DNA of 64,000 bases from Xestospongia bergquistia (Eukaryota; Porifera; Demospongiae; Haplosclerida; Petrosiidae), in assembly GCA_963965975.1 (NCBI GenBank), contig OZ014411.1:6557001-6621000 (forward strand). Reading direction: 5' to 3'. Both the position numbers and the translations under genes were made by a program. The notes under the pieces were generated by a model. It ran no database searches. It was given only the letters and a program-made list of their open reading frames with translations, and was not told where the DNA came from. Below, piece after piece: positions 24,315 through 35,917 of the stretch. Positions within the stretch are counted from its first letter, which is position 1. The number at the start of each line of letters is the position of its first letter.

Positions 24315-27300
24315 CTGTAAAATAAAAATGAGTCATATCAAACAAAATATCTTTAACAATTTACCATGTCATATGTCTTAGTCTGATTGTTAAAAAAGTA
24401 CAATGTTAATTTAGACCACACCTTCTCATTTCGTACCACATGAAGAAAAAAGACAGCAGCACCCTACAAGATTAAAATATTATAATATATTGTCATTCAT
24501 AGTGACAGAACTAGATACAGAAGACCTAAGTCTACAACAATGATCAATAGTTACACTGAACTTAAGCCCGCTTAATGTGATACCTGTCCAGATACTGAAC
24601 CAATGTGCTTTCATTATACATGTTGATCAATAAATAAATACCTGTAGGCTGTTGAAGATAGTAAAGATCCAAGCAAACAATTGAGTGTTTTCATTGACAG
24701 CTAACAGACCACACAACCAAGTCAGACCAAGCAGTGGAAGAAGTATAACAGCTCCTTTTAACAGACCACTAAATAAACAGTAAAAATAAACCTGCCAAGT
24801 TATATAAAGCTTACATGACTAAATGTCTGTTCTTTTTCCGTTTCAATTGTCTAGAATTTTGCTTACTCTTTGATCTCCATAAATTACAAAGAACCAGAAT
24901 ATAAAAGACAGTATTAATCTAAGCATATTGACAAATTAATGTTGTTCAAGAGATTTTTACTCACAATAATTATGATAATCATAGGGGCTACAAATGCCCA
25001 GATAACACCACTGTTAAAAGAGAGCCAACAACTAAACAGGAAGACAAAACAAACATGATAATACCTGTATTCAATAAATACCAATGGTAATGACAGTATC
25101 TGCTTGTAATGCTCACACATTGTTAGGAGAATTAAATAAGTTTTATTCGACAGTTTAGTCAATGTTAAGATTAACTTACTACAAAAGTTTTCCTTTTTCA
25201 TCCTTTACACCATAGTTGTTATAACCAGAACTGAGACCAATGAAGACAGGAATTAAAGGAGTGACTACAACAAAAGAAACCAAGAATATTTGATTGTATT
25301 TATTTTGAGAGAAAAGTTATATTACATATGTGTATATATATATGTCACACACACACATATATAGTTATGTATGAAATATTGTAAAAGTTATGGCATTTGT
25401 ATAGTACTTACCCCATCCTAGTAGTAAAAAGAACCACCATCTTTTAGTCATTGTTGAGAACACCACTACTAACATTAGGTATAACATTACTCCTTCACAT
25501 AACATCCAACAGAATGAAGCAAGAAAAAAATAGTGAAGAAGTGCAGCCACAAATGTACATCCAATCTGAAAAATGAAGTTTATTTCTTAAGTAGCACTTC
25601 ATATATACACATACCTTTTCTCTACTTGCTAGATCTACTCCAATAGCAAAAACACAATACCCACAGAACATGGCAAAAGCCAAATTAAGATGAATGAAAT
25701 AATGCATAGTTTCAAAAAGGTGCTTGCTAAAATAAAAATGTATAATTGAATACAAAATGACTCAATTTTATAATAAGCTAAAGAGAACAATTAATAATAT
25801 CTTTAATAGAATCTTTAAATTCTTTAGAAAATTGTATTAAAATTTTATAGGACAAACTTACCATTGAGCACAGAAGAAAATGATTGTCAAAAGGAGACAT
25901 GCCACTGAGACTCCACAACCAATGTATGAAATAACATTCAAGACTTCATAATTAGTAGGAGAAATAGCCTACACATAAAATATTATGTGAAAAATAGTGC
26001 AAATTCATCAAGTCTTTCATAGTGGTTGTTGATTGGTTTTTACATGTCAGTTTATGTACTAACTGAAGCAAAGCTGGTGCATTATTTCTATGTCAGAATG
26101 AGGCTAACTGAAAGTAGAGTCCAAGGTGACACTAGTACTTTGGTTGAAGGATTGTTATAGTACCTGTTTGACTTTAGTATATTGCTTTCAGTAATTTCTG
26201 GTAATTTATATTAATGTTAATCTTCAGCATTACAATTGGCAATTATCTTTTGTTTAATTCTTTTATTTTCATGAACATGATGTTACAGACTATAATTAAT
26301 CATTTTGTATCTATTTCTAATTGCCTCTTATATCTATGTGTGGTCTTACATTTACTCCTCCTGCTACATCCACTAACACTGCAAAGGCAGTTAAATGATA
26401 GGTATGACAATTAACAAATGTTTGTCCTTCACTGTTTCTAAAGTAATAAGCTGTAGATACCCCATCAGTAGACCATGTTCCCTCTCTATTATTAGAAAAG
26501 ATGACAAAACTAATGACCAATAGATACTCACTCTACATTCCAATAAACACATTGATATTGATATTCTGTATGATTTATCTAAAGAAAACATGTAATAGGT
26601 TATTAATGGAATATACAAGTATGGAGAGTTATTGCTTGGTAAGCAATTATTCTATGAGAATAAAAAAAGTGTTTTACCTCATCAACTGGAAAGGTAATAT
26701 TAATAGGTTGCTTAAAATAGATACTAGTGTTTGACACTTGACCAGACCAAACTGAAGAAACTGGATATAATGAGTCATTAAAACTAAAGAAGTACAAATC
26801 CAATAACTATACTTGTCTTTGAACAAGAAAAGGTTTGTAGCAAACAATTTTGTAGAAAGCAATTTAATTACCTGGTGTTAGTGATGAGGAAGTTCTCTAT
26901 ATTTTGAAACTGGATGCTTACAATAGGAATGATTTCATTATCTAAACCAACATCATTATTATAAGTATATCAATTGAGATTGCATGTTATGCCACATGGT
27001 TTATAATCAGAATCTGGTTTATGTATTTTGTATTTATAAATAACCTTGGGCTCCTAATTCTGTCAATACTTCTTTAGGAATAATGACATAAGAAGATCCA
27101 TTTGAAGATATGTTATTTAAATTTCCGAATACCAAAGATATATTCTGTGATATTCTGTATTGTAATGACCTGATGTCTGTAAATAGTGTAGTCAAATATA
27201 CTTACAAAATGTTAAACACTCACTTATATTACTTCCTTTCATTTCAAAGTCTTCTTTTATGTAGGCATAGTACAGTCCATACCTTTCAATGTTTTCTAGC

Positions 27301-30300
27301 AATGTAGTACTTCCATAACTACTATCCTATAGTAACATATTCACTATATTATAATATACATCCAATAATTGTTTAGTGTAATTAATCTGTCTTAAAATTT
27401 GATGGATAGATTTGTGCATTTACAAGAGTGAAGAAATATTTAACATAACTAATAATGGATATAGATTGTTAACTATTTTTACTGATTATAATCTTACCTC
27501 ACGAAGAGCTTCCCAACCATAACGATTATCATTGGACAGCAAGCTATCAAATACATCTAAAATGTACTGAATTAGAGCAATATTAATATTGATGAAGTTG
27601 GAGTAGAAAGTCTTACCAGGGAGTTTACTATATCTGACAAAGTAGTATTATGATTGTATTTCAAAGTGTCAAAGAGAAGGTTGATTGTGCCACTCAAAAT
27701 AAAGTTTATACTATGTAATGTTCTAGGTAAATGGGACACTTGTCCCTGAGATGAATCATTTAGTGTTGATTGGATATCATTGATAATGTCTCTGATATCA
27801 GTTAGTTGCATTTCAATAGAATTTCTACATGCAAAGGCAGAAGACATCTGTAATAAATGTAATTATAAGATCAAATTATATCATTCTAGCATACCCTGTC
27901 AAGGAAACTTTGATATTGTTTTGAAAGACAATCAGAGACATCAGGAGAGCTCCATCCTAAAATGGAGCAATACCTTGTAGCCTTACCTACATTTTAAAAA
28001 AGCCATCATGATGGAAAGACACAATGGAGAGATGAACAAACCAATGGTGTCTGCATATCCAGGACAGGGCTGCTCATCTGTTTCTCCAAAAGGTGTATTA
28101 GCCCATGTTATCCACCATTGTGAATCAGTGCCAAAGGGACATCCAAAATAATCTGTTGTAAATAAAATTATACCAATTTTGTCAAAATTTTGTAAGTAAT
28201 CTTTTACAAATAAAAGTGATAATATGGTATTATAATAATTTTTTTGATTAATTTCTTTAACAAACCTGGAAGTATTGCACATACAGAAGGATCTTGTGTA
28301 GGGTTATAAATGGAAACACAGTTATCCTGCATGAATAGACATTGAAATAATACATTTGATTATAGACATACAATCCTAACCTTTATACAATATGTTTCCG
28401 TGCTATTTTCACTACATGAGTCCAATGGTACATCAGGATATAAATCTCCATCCCTGTCCAGTGTACACAAAATGCCATCACCAACATAAAATGAAGTACA
28501 CTAGCAAAATAAAATGATACATTGAAGTTGGATGACATTTAAGTCTCTCTGTATTTATTTTACAATATATAACAATGTTCTCATTTGTGATGTTCCTAAT
28601 ATTAACTTACTTGACAGACTCCATCATTACAGTCACATGGTTTAGAATAACTTCCTACACATACATTAATTATAGGACTGTCTTCATGTAATGACTGACA
28701 ATAACAAGAATCTATCAAGAAATTCCAAAAAAAATCATATAGTAGTAGTTAATGAAATTTGACTTACTTGTTACTGTGAATACATACAGTCCATTACTTG
28801 ATGGGACAGTTGTTAAACCAGCAAATTCATCTATCGATTGCAGTTCTGACATTGCTGCTAATATTTTCTCTTCATTGGAGTGATTAAATGAGGGCAAGGT
28901 GGCTGAAATGTCTATCCAGGGATAATCAAAAATTGAAAAATCCAACGAAACAATCATATCTGAATGTTTGATATTATGATTATGAAGAAACGTTTTAGTC
29001 TAAAAGGAAGATAAAATAAAAGAAAAATGTCTTTTATGTGCATTATTGATTTATTATCAAACTTATAATCTACACTGAACCCCTGTATACCACAGACTAA
29101 TAAGGATTGATTCATAACGAGGTTTATTAAAAGAGGATTACATGCCTCAATGTTCTAGATCTGCTATTGAAAGGAAATACAGATTACATACTTGGTTTTG
29201 AATGTTTGTTAAATTGCTTTCTATTGTACTTCGGTCAACTCCAGTAAACATTATCCACATGTAAATGAAGTCATTAGCAATATTCACACGACAATCGCTA
29301 TAGTCTACAGGACTCCATTCACCATTACTATCACAGAATCGAGTTGCAGTGCCTCTGTAAAACTCATTACTGAGATGTCGACATCTTTTAGTGACTGTTG
29401 TTGATGAACGTTTGCTAGTCCAAATAGAGCCATCTGTAATCTCTGTTGGACATCCGTCTACAGGAATATAAAATAAAATGAATTATTACAATTTTTAGAA
29501 AATGCATAAATTATATTGGATCATAAAATGTTACATATAACTTTCTAACTTGCTATTGAATGAAAATAAATGTCTATACACAATCTCTATACAATTGTAT
29601 TGTGCAATTATTTTCCCTTCTGGTTCTACAAATTAATTAAAGTGCAGTATACTAAAACTATGCAAAAATGACTTTATTCATATACATAAAGATATAACAT
29701 GCATTGTATGCATATGATCAAAACATGCCTGACACTTCTTCAGTTATTATTGTAGTTACTGATTTCTTATTTAGTAAGCCATTTTCCCCAGGGTTTGGTA
29801 ATCCACAAAGAAACACAGTGTTATTTTCAGGAGCAGACACAACAGTAACTGTGTGATTGAGATTGTTTGGTTCAAAGATATATGACGGATAAGCTGTCCA
29901 TAATGGTGTGCCATCTTGAAGTGTCCACATTATAATAGCTTGTTGATTACTAGGTGTACAAGTGATGGTAATCAGCCCATTTGTAAAATCTTTTTTGCTG
30001 GCAGCAATAGTTGTAGAAGAAATCATCACTGTAGGAACTACAAACAATAATTTAAATTATTATGTTGATTTAGAAATATTGCAATCTATTCATTTGCAAA
30101 TGTTTTAGATATTATTATATAAAACAACAGGTTACTTGTTACTTAGTGAATCCTAAATGTATTACTTATATACAAACATATGTCTTACTTGTGATTGTCA
30201 GGTTAAATTCACTTTTACACACAAAATCTGAGAAGCTGCCAACTGATCCTTCATTGTTCTCATCATTATTGTTGAACTGATAACAAAACTTGTACACACC

Positions 30301-32458
30301 ATTGTCACTAACTCCTACAGAATCTTTTGATATAACAAAAGTCCATCCATCACTGGTGTGTACAGTAAGTGACTTTGAAGCATTAGTGAGAGATCTGAAA
30401 TGAACACTTTCCAAGTTAATGGTCTGAACAGTAAGGAGAATGGCTGTAATGTTGATGGAATTTCCAACAGGTACCTCCAAGTAGTTACCATCAGGATAAA
30501 AGACAATAGGTAACTCTATATAGTGAAAACATGTTTGTAAATTTGAGATGGGAATGAAATAATGAACTTAATACACTGTAGTAAAACTATGTAAAACATC
30601 TCAAATAAATATAATATAATATAATATTGTAAGTATATTACTTATTGTATTTCTATTAATAGATCATCAAGAAAGAGAATAATTACATTTTAACTCTACT
30701 CGTCATGAGATTGAATATCAATATGCATGTACATGTGACAGGATAAACCTATCAAGTACATGTAATACAATCATTCATTTTGCACATCATGAACATAATA
30801 TTAGATGACGTCCAAAAGACTTTAATCATTACGTTATTGCCCATAACTAGATTAAAACAACATATCCAATGTCAGTCATAAGGACATCAACTATATGTTG
30901 CAAGTATCATATTTATTATAATTTGTTTTCAACTAGTCTTTTAAGACACTCATTATCAGTCTGTAATGATTATCTCTCAATTAATGTGCTTATGCTGCTA
31001 AATGTGAAAAATATTAGGGTAACTTTTAAGATGACCATTTACAATTAATCAAAGACAATGAATAAAATTTATTGAGGATCAATGCATATTACTACTCATA
31101 CTATTAAAGAAAACGATTACAACTTCTATTAATAAGGAGAGTACACAATAAATGATAACATAAAACAAATCATAACAATAAAATAAATCCTTATATTCTT
31201 CAAAAGAAGTTACAACTTGATATGCTCTCTTTGTTCCTGTTTGGTCTAATGCAGACATATATGTATCTTGGTAGTAGCTGCAATCTTGCAGTAATTGTTA
31301 ATGTAAATATGATTTCATTATATTGTAAATTTAAACTGCTTACGATTTAAATTTGACTTTTCAAAATAAATTTTGCTTTGTCATTTTTTTGTGAAATAAA
31401 CATTGTAAAGTTATAAAATAAATTTTGTTTTTCAAAAATACATATCACATTCACAATGCATCATGTGACCATAATTTGAGATCTATGCAACTATATATGT
31501 TATCAATTACAATATTATTAATTATAAAATGACTTACTTTCTAATATTACAATGTAGGCTGTACTGGTATATCCTGTTTCAGATGTGCAGGTATATACAC
31601 CTGAATAACCAGATGTCAATCCCCCAGAGAAGCTAGCCACAACAGATGTATTATTTACTATATATACTGGTATTGGTAACATGATGTGACTTGTGAAAGG
31701 ATATGCTGTTAATGTTGGATATGGTCCTTGTGGAAATGCTGTACAGGTAATATTAACTGGTTCTTCAGTATTAGAGATAGCAAACAGATTTTCCACTTTA
31801 ACTCCTTTGCTTAATGATATATACGTACCTTTAAAATAGAATTATTAAAGATGCATATTAATTCAAAATTATCTTTGAAGTTCTGCAAAACACAAAATAC
31901 TGCTATTACTACTACTAATAGTAACATATAAGCTTTACATTTGAACTGTTCTTATTTATTGTATGAATTTTGTAGAAATATATAATATATAATATATAGA
32001 CATCACATGTGACCATCAAAAAAATTGTTCTACTCACTTTGTCCCCATATTGTATTGATAGCAATAGAACAATTGACGTTCTTGTTAGCACTCAAACCCA
32101 ACACTAAAGTCACATTACCCAGTATAATTTCTCCATTACAAGTCACTAAAGCTACTATAGCTCCAATACTCTTCTGTTGACTGAAAGCACACACTATTCC
32201 TGCATTGAACGAGTCAGGTCCACAATAATCATCAGTGGACAGAAATAGACTGATATTTTCAATTTTTTCACAACATTTGATGTTTCTTTTCAATGAAAGA
32301 GCAAATTCTTCTCCATTGTAGATTGTTGAAGGAAGTGTTATTTGAACGTTTGAACATTGCGAACTAAACTTTTGTACGTGCGTTAAGTTACATTTAACTG
32401 TTACCGAGACAGATATAGATGCTAACAAACAGCACAACAACAGAAAATAGGTCTGCAT
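23916..32458 (-). CDS. Receptor B: complete adhesion GPCR, 29 coding exons, 1,470 aa
   Basis: Exons, 5' to 3' on the minus strand: 32458-32038, 31828-31538, 30515-30189, 30037-29729, 29457-29192, 28999-28768, 28711-28611, 28500-28381, 28326-28266, 28152-28042, 27986-27895, 27847-27617, 27566-27498, 27326-27233, 27176-27045, 26941-26872, 26783-26678, 26578-26532, 26485-26350, 25968-25862, 25726-25615, 25565-25412, 25264-25180, 25031-24965, 24918-24815, 24768-24642, 24463-24365, 24314-24260, 24202-23916. The total, 4,413 nt, divides by three. Domain order: signal peptide (residues 1-20), N-terminal Cys domain (to 140), Ig (141-237), Cys-poor sandwich (238-346), Ig (347-449), HRM (450 to about 505), SEA-like (to 615), Cys/EGF-like (616-649), TSP3-like (650-709), HRM (710-777), GAIN (778 to about 1058), GPS, 7TM (1073 to about 1335), tail. 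It is a distant paralogue of A, C and D with one Ig triplet instead of three. One intron appears to be GC-AG. Confidence 0.9.
24365..25968 (-). other. Receptor B: seven-transmembrane domain, adhesion/secretin type
   Basis: Exons 20-27. Visible family marks: TM2 [12 protein letters not shown]; the TM3 cysteine in [14 protein letters not shown] followed by [14 protein letters not shown]4 LLLGWG; the loop-2 cysteine in YCWLSF; TM6 [16 protein letters not shown]7 [15 protein letters not shown] with NEKVW at its end. The cysteines of TM3 and loop 2 would form the usual disulfide. An intron separates GPS from TM1, where C has none. The TM7/tail intron of C is absent here. Confidence 0.88.
26350..27847 (-). 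other. Receptor B: GAIN domain and GPS (exons 12-19)
   Basis: Exons 12-14 are mostly helical; [15 protein letters not shown] and [11 protein letters not shown] match C. The GPS is spread over exons 18-19: [18 protein letters not shown], and [11 protein letters not shown]. Autoproteolysis is expected between Leu and Thr of HLT (about residue 1058/1059). The usual middle cysteine after the second Trp (GC in most family members) is Val here. Confidence 0.8.
27895..29457 (-). other. Receptor B: HRM, SEA-like, Cys-rich, TSP3-like and second HRM (exons 5-11)
   Basis: The first HRM is in one exon (29457-29192): [35 protein letters not shown]. The next exon could be SEA-like. Exon 7 (28711-28611) has seven cysteines in 34 residues and looks EGF-like. 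Exons 8-9 hold DRDGDLYPD and [17 protein letters not shown], a thrombospondin type 3 pattern. The second HRM is split by a 55-bp intron: [15 protein letters not shown] and QPCPG, then [14 protein letters not shown] and VSDC. The splice at 28042/27986 was chosen because it restores the R-Y-C and G-W motifs. Confidence 0.75.
29729..31828 (-). other. Receptor B: one Ig / Cys-poor / Ig triplet (exons 2-4)
   Basis: Exon 2 is an Ig domain (NITCTAF ... SGYSGVYTC). Exon 3 is a beta-rich domain whose two cysteines both lie late (KFCYQ, FVCKS), not at B- and F-strand spacing. Exon 4 is an Ig domain (ITITCTPSN, a Trp in IIMWTL, and NTVFLCG). All three are single phase-1 exons. This is the single-copy counterpart of the tripled block in A and C. 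Confidence 0.75.
32038..32458 (-). other. Receptor B exon 1: signal peptide and N-terminal Cys domain
   Basis: The start [19 protein letters not shown] is a typical secretion leader. About 115 residues follow with some nine cysteines (KCNLTH, SQCSN, IKCCE, DYCGP, IVCAF, VTCNG, VNCSI). I do not recognise the fold. It is 421 nt long, the same as exon 1 of C and D, but the sequence is not obviously similar. Two truncated dead copies lie at 33790-34157 and 58245-58611. Confidence 0.8.
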
Positions 32459-33447
32459 CTTACGCGACTGCTCTCAAGAGGCGGTAATTGGGTTATTTAT
32501 ATTGCTGGAGCGCTATACGAATGGGTGTGGCCATAGACTGCAGTTTCTGAGTGAGTGAGTGCGACTATAAGATGTACATATAGGTCCAGGAGAATCTGAC
32601 GATTGACGAACTTATATCAGTCGTCGCTCTATTCTCTACTTTCACTTTAATGTCTGATTGATGTTATTTTAACTAAAAATCCGGTTAAAATTCATCTGCA
32701 AAAGTGTTTTTTAACCAAGAGGTCAAACTTCACCTTTATACTATTAATTAAACTGAATTTTTGGGCAAAAGTTTGACCAATGACTTTATTTTAATCGAAT
32801 GTTAGTGAAAATTGTATCTAAAAGAATTTTTGTTATTTGAAACAAATCAACCTCTGGATCAACAAATGGTATAAAATAGTACATGTGGGTCAGGATCAGT
32901 GTGAGGGATCTCTGTCAGATCTCAAAGAATAGTTAATGGACAATTTGAGTAGAATTGGGATAATAGACAATCTAAAAAAATCAAAGATGGATCAACATAT
33001 GGATGGGTATCAAGAGAAAGAGGTTTACTGTACTGTGCTACATTTTATTTGTAATTATATAAGTGATGAAGCTTGTCAGTGGTTCATGAAATCTGGAGGA
33101 GTGCCAATGAATGGACACACTTTTCCAAGTTCCAATTTTAAACATCTTAATTTGAGACCATTTCTTAAACCTGGACATATTCAAATGATGTAGCATGTCT
33201 GACCATGTGGCATGAGGCTTTATGTGCAAACATATTCCTATTCCATGTTTTAGCTCTATTATTTCATATTTTTAAAAAAATTGTAGATGTTAACAAAAAC
33301 AATATCTGTTTACTTGTTATGTTTAATATCCACTTGATATCTCTCAAAATTGCTACATGTTCCAGAAGTTTTATTACAGGGTTTTCAGAAACACATTAAT
33401 TAATGCTATTAATAGTTTAATAAATGCTAATGAACAAGACCCATACA
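32459..33447. other. Receptor B 5' flank, duplicated nearby
   Basis: Presumed promoter and upstream sequence of B. The segment 32459-33440 aligns with 34158-35157 (in X1) and with the matching part of X2. It contains TGGTATAAAATAG on the plus strand near 32869, which resembles a TATA box, but no gene follows it: the only open frame (32936-33193) is not kept in the other two copies. Confidence 0.5.
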
Positions 33448-33780
33448 ATATGACCCATCACCTAAGACCTCATGTGTCATAGTCACCTCCTCTCTATCCA
33501 CGACCCAATGAGGTTGCCCCTGCAGAAAATGAAGTTGCTCTAGTTGTTGACGCAGAGTACAAATTGTACCTTGACAATCTTGTAACTGTTGTCTATACTC
33601 ATATGAATGTTTTACAATATCTTGTTTATCTTGTTATGTTTGTTCTAGTTGTTGTAGTAGACGAAGATTACTTTGTTGATATTGATGTCTCTCAGATTTT
33701 ACCTCTTGTAACTCACCTAAAAATAGTACAATAATCTGATTGACTACTTCTTGTTAAAATCTACTTAACCATCTAATCAT
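33448..33780 (-). pseudogene. Coiled-coil / kinase fragment, truncated
   Basis: On the minus strand: GELQEVKSERHQYQQ, LRLLQQLEQT, YRQQLQDCQGTICTLRQQLE (a heptad-rich coiled coil), then HWVVDREEVTMTHEVLGDGS, the glycine loop of a protein kinase, where the fragment stops. Internal stops are present. It is the truncated twin of 57215-58205. Confidence 0.6.
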
Positions 33781-33789
33781 CTGCCACCA

Positions 33790-34157
33790 ACAGATTTTTC
33801 ACTTTAACTCCTTTGATTAATGATATATTCATGCCTTTAAAATAGAATTATGAAAGATCTATATTACTTTTGAAATTCTGCAAAACACAAAATACTGTTA
33901 TTACTACTAATATTAACAACATATAAACCTTAAATTTCAGTACACTTCTGTTGACTGAATGCACACACTGTTCCTGCATTGAATAAGTCAGGTCCACAAT
34001 AATCATCAGTGGACAGAAATAAACTGATATTTTAATTGTTTCACAACATTTGATGTTTCTTTTCAACGAAAGAGCAAATTCTACTCCATTGTAGATTGGT
34101 GAAGGAAGTGTTATTTGAACGTTAGTTGCTAACGAGCAGCACAACAACAGTCTACAT
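33790..34157 (-). pseudogene. Truncated copy of receptor B exons 1-2
   Basis: Homologous to the first exon and the start of exon 2 of B. The block VQITLPSPIYNGVEFALSLK matches B. The former start codon (34157-34155) is followed directly by a stop, the leader is shortened, and the central part and intron 1 carry deletions, so it cannot make the B N-terminus. Confidence 0.75.
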
Positions 34158-35489
34158 CTTACGCGACTGCGCTCAAGAGGAGGTAATTGGGTTATTTATG
34201 TTGCTGGAGCACTACGCAAATAGGTGTGGCCTTAGACTACAATTTGATCGTGACCAACTGACGTGTATGTGGGTCCTGGAGAATAAGAACTTATATCAGT
34301 CGTCGCTCTATTCTCTACTTTAATTTTAATGTTTGGTTGACGTTATTTTAACTAGAAATCTAGTTAAAATTAATCTTTAAAAGCGCTTTTTAATCAAAAA
34401 TTCAGAGGTTAAACTTCACCTTTAGTCTATTATTTAAACTGAATTTTCGGGCAAAAGTTTGACTAATTACTTTATTTTACTCGAATGTCAATGAAAATTG
34501 TATCTAAAAAGAATTTTTGTTATTTGAAACAAATCAACTTCTAGATCACTGAATGGTATAAAATAGAATGAAGTGTGGGTCAGGGATCAGTGTGAGGGAG
34601 ATCTCAAAGAATAGTTAATGGACAATTTTAATAGAATTGGGCCACTTTTTAATAGACAATCTAAAAAAAGTCAAAGATGGATCAACATATGGATGGGTAT
34701 CAAGAGAAAGAGGTTTACTGTACTGTACTACATTTTATTTGTAATTATATAAATGATCATGGAGCTTCTTAGTGGTTCATGAAATCTGGAGCAGTGCCAA
34801 TGAATGGACTACCATGGGTGATCACACTTTTTATGTTTCAATTTTAAAAGTCTTAACTTGAAACCATTTCAAACCATTTCTTAAACCTGGACATATTCAA
34901 ATGCTTTAGCAGATCTGTCCCTGTGGCAGAGGCTTTATGCGCAAGCATATTCATACTCCATGTTTTAGCTCTGCTATTTTGTATATAAAAAAATTATGTA
35001 AATGTTAACAAATTAAAAACAATATCTGTTCATCTGTTATGTTTAATATTCGCTTGATAACTCTAATTCCTACATATTACAAAAGTTTTATTACCGTCTT
35101 TTCAGGAACACGTTAATTAATGCTATTAATGGTTTAATAAATGCTGATGAACAAGAGCAGCCTTTTAATACTAACAGCAATGAACAAGCTAATAAATATA
35201 TAACCACACAATGATCTTTTTCAGAACATAAAAGTAATAGATATCTATTACCATTATTATAGATATCGATGATCAACTATCAAACTTGACAAAATGACAA
35301 AACATCATGTGAGAATGTGCACATGCTTAAATAACTGCTCACATGTGCCCACTGTCGACTGTCCCTGTGGCAATACTAGCTAATTGTCCTTAATCCTTAG
35401 ATGAACCCAGAAATTTTGAGAAGAGATCTAGCTAATCATATCTTAGTCCATTTTCATAATTTATTACAAGTTGACAAGTGTGAGTACCC

Positions 35490-35491
<2 letters not shown>

Positions 35492-35585
<94 letters not shown>

Positions 35586-35592
35586 TGTATAG
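35492..35592. repeat. Microsatellite (TA)n then (CATA)n
   Basis: About 30 TA units followed by about six CATA units and a TA tail. It lies at the junction between block X1 and the receptor C flank; unit D has different, unique sequence at this point. Confidence 0.95.
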
Positions 35593-35813
35593 TTGCCCTA
35601 CCACATATAGGACTAAATAAACATTAAGCTTATCCTATTTTATTTATATAATTAAGGAAATAAACTCAACAATTGTATTGTACTTTTATAGAGAGCCGTA
35701 GACATTGACAGGGATGACGATAGAGACATCTATAAATGGCAATTGGCAGAGGAGGAAATGCTTATTTCATTAAATAAGCAAAATATTTCCGCCTATACTA
35801 TTAATAATTCATA

Positions 35814-35826
35814 ACCGGAAGTTGTG
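35814..35826 (+). promoter_or_regulatory. Ets-like site upstream of receptor C
   Basis: ACCGGAAGTTGTG, a full Ets consensus (ACCGGAAGT), about 80 bases before the putative first exon border. The block is kept in A and D. Confidence 0.5.
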
Positions 35827-35917
35827 ATCAGTAAAATAAATAAACGATTGCACGAGTTGCATGTTGAAAAGAACCCTGTCATCGTTTTCTCTCTCTCGTT
35901 GTAGAATTCACATTAAA

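Larger units (their letters stand above)
33448..35491. repeat. Duplicated block X1 (about 2.04 kb; copy X2 at 57903-59935)
   Basis: Near-identical to 57903-59935 over its whole length, with a few substitutions and small indels (for example the frames 33848-34147 and 58302-58601 give the same protein). It ends exactly where the TA microsatellite begins. Reading on the minus strand it holds: B-type upstream flank, a dead B exon 1, the start of B exon 2, then coiled-coil and kinase glycine loop. Confidence 0.85.

Noticed and set aside
27983-28041. Read-through extension of receptor B exon 10
   Set aside because: It removes the HRM motifs and leads to a stop; splicing of the 55-bp intron restores them.
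32936-33193. 85-codon plus-strand frame downstream of a TATA-like TGGTATAAAATAG
   Set aside because: The two other copies of this segment (near 34619 and 59070) do not keep the frame, and I see no domain; treated as duplicated noncoding flank.
33848-34147. 99-codon minus-strand frame beginning MLCCSLATNVQ, present in X1 and X2
   Set aside because: It is a remnant of B exon 1 with its former start followed by a stop, and it shifts frame after the shared block; the identity of the two copies reflects recent duplication.
35492-35592. Regular short repeats that might suggest an array
   Set aside because: Simple TA/CATA microsatellite; no spacers, not CRISPR.
35861-35917. Extended N-terminus of receptor C from the upstream ATG
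   Set aside because: It would put a polar Ser/Arg-rich stretch before the leader and read through a pyrimidine tract and acceptor-like TAG shared with A and D.
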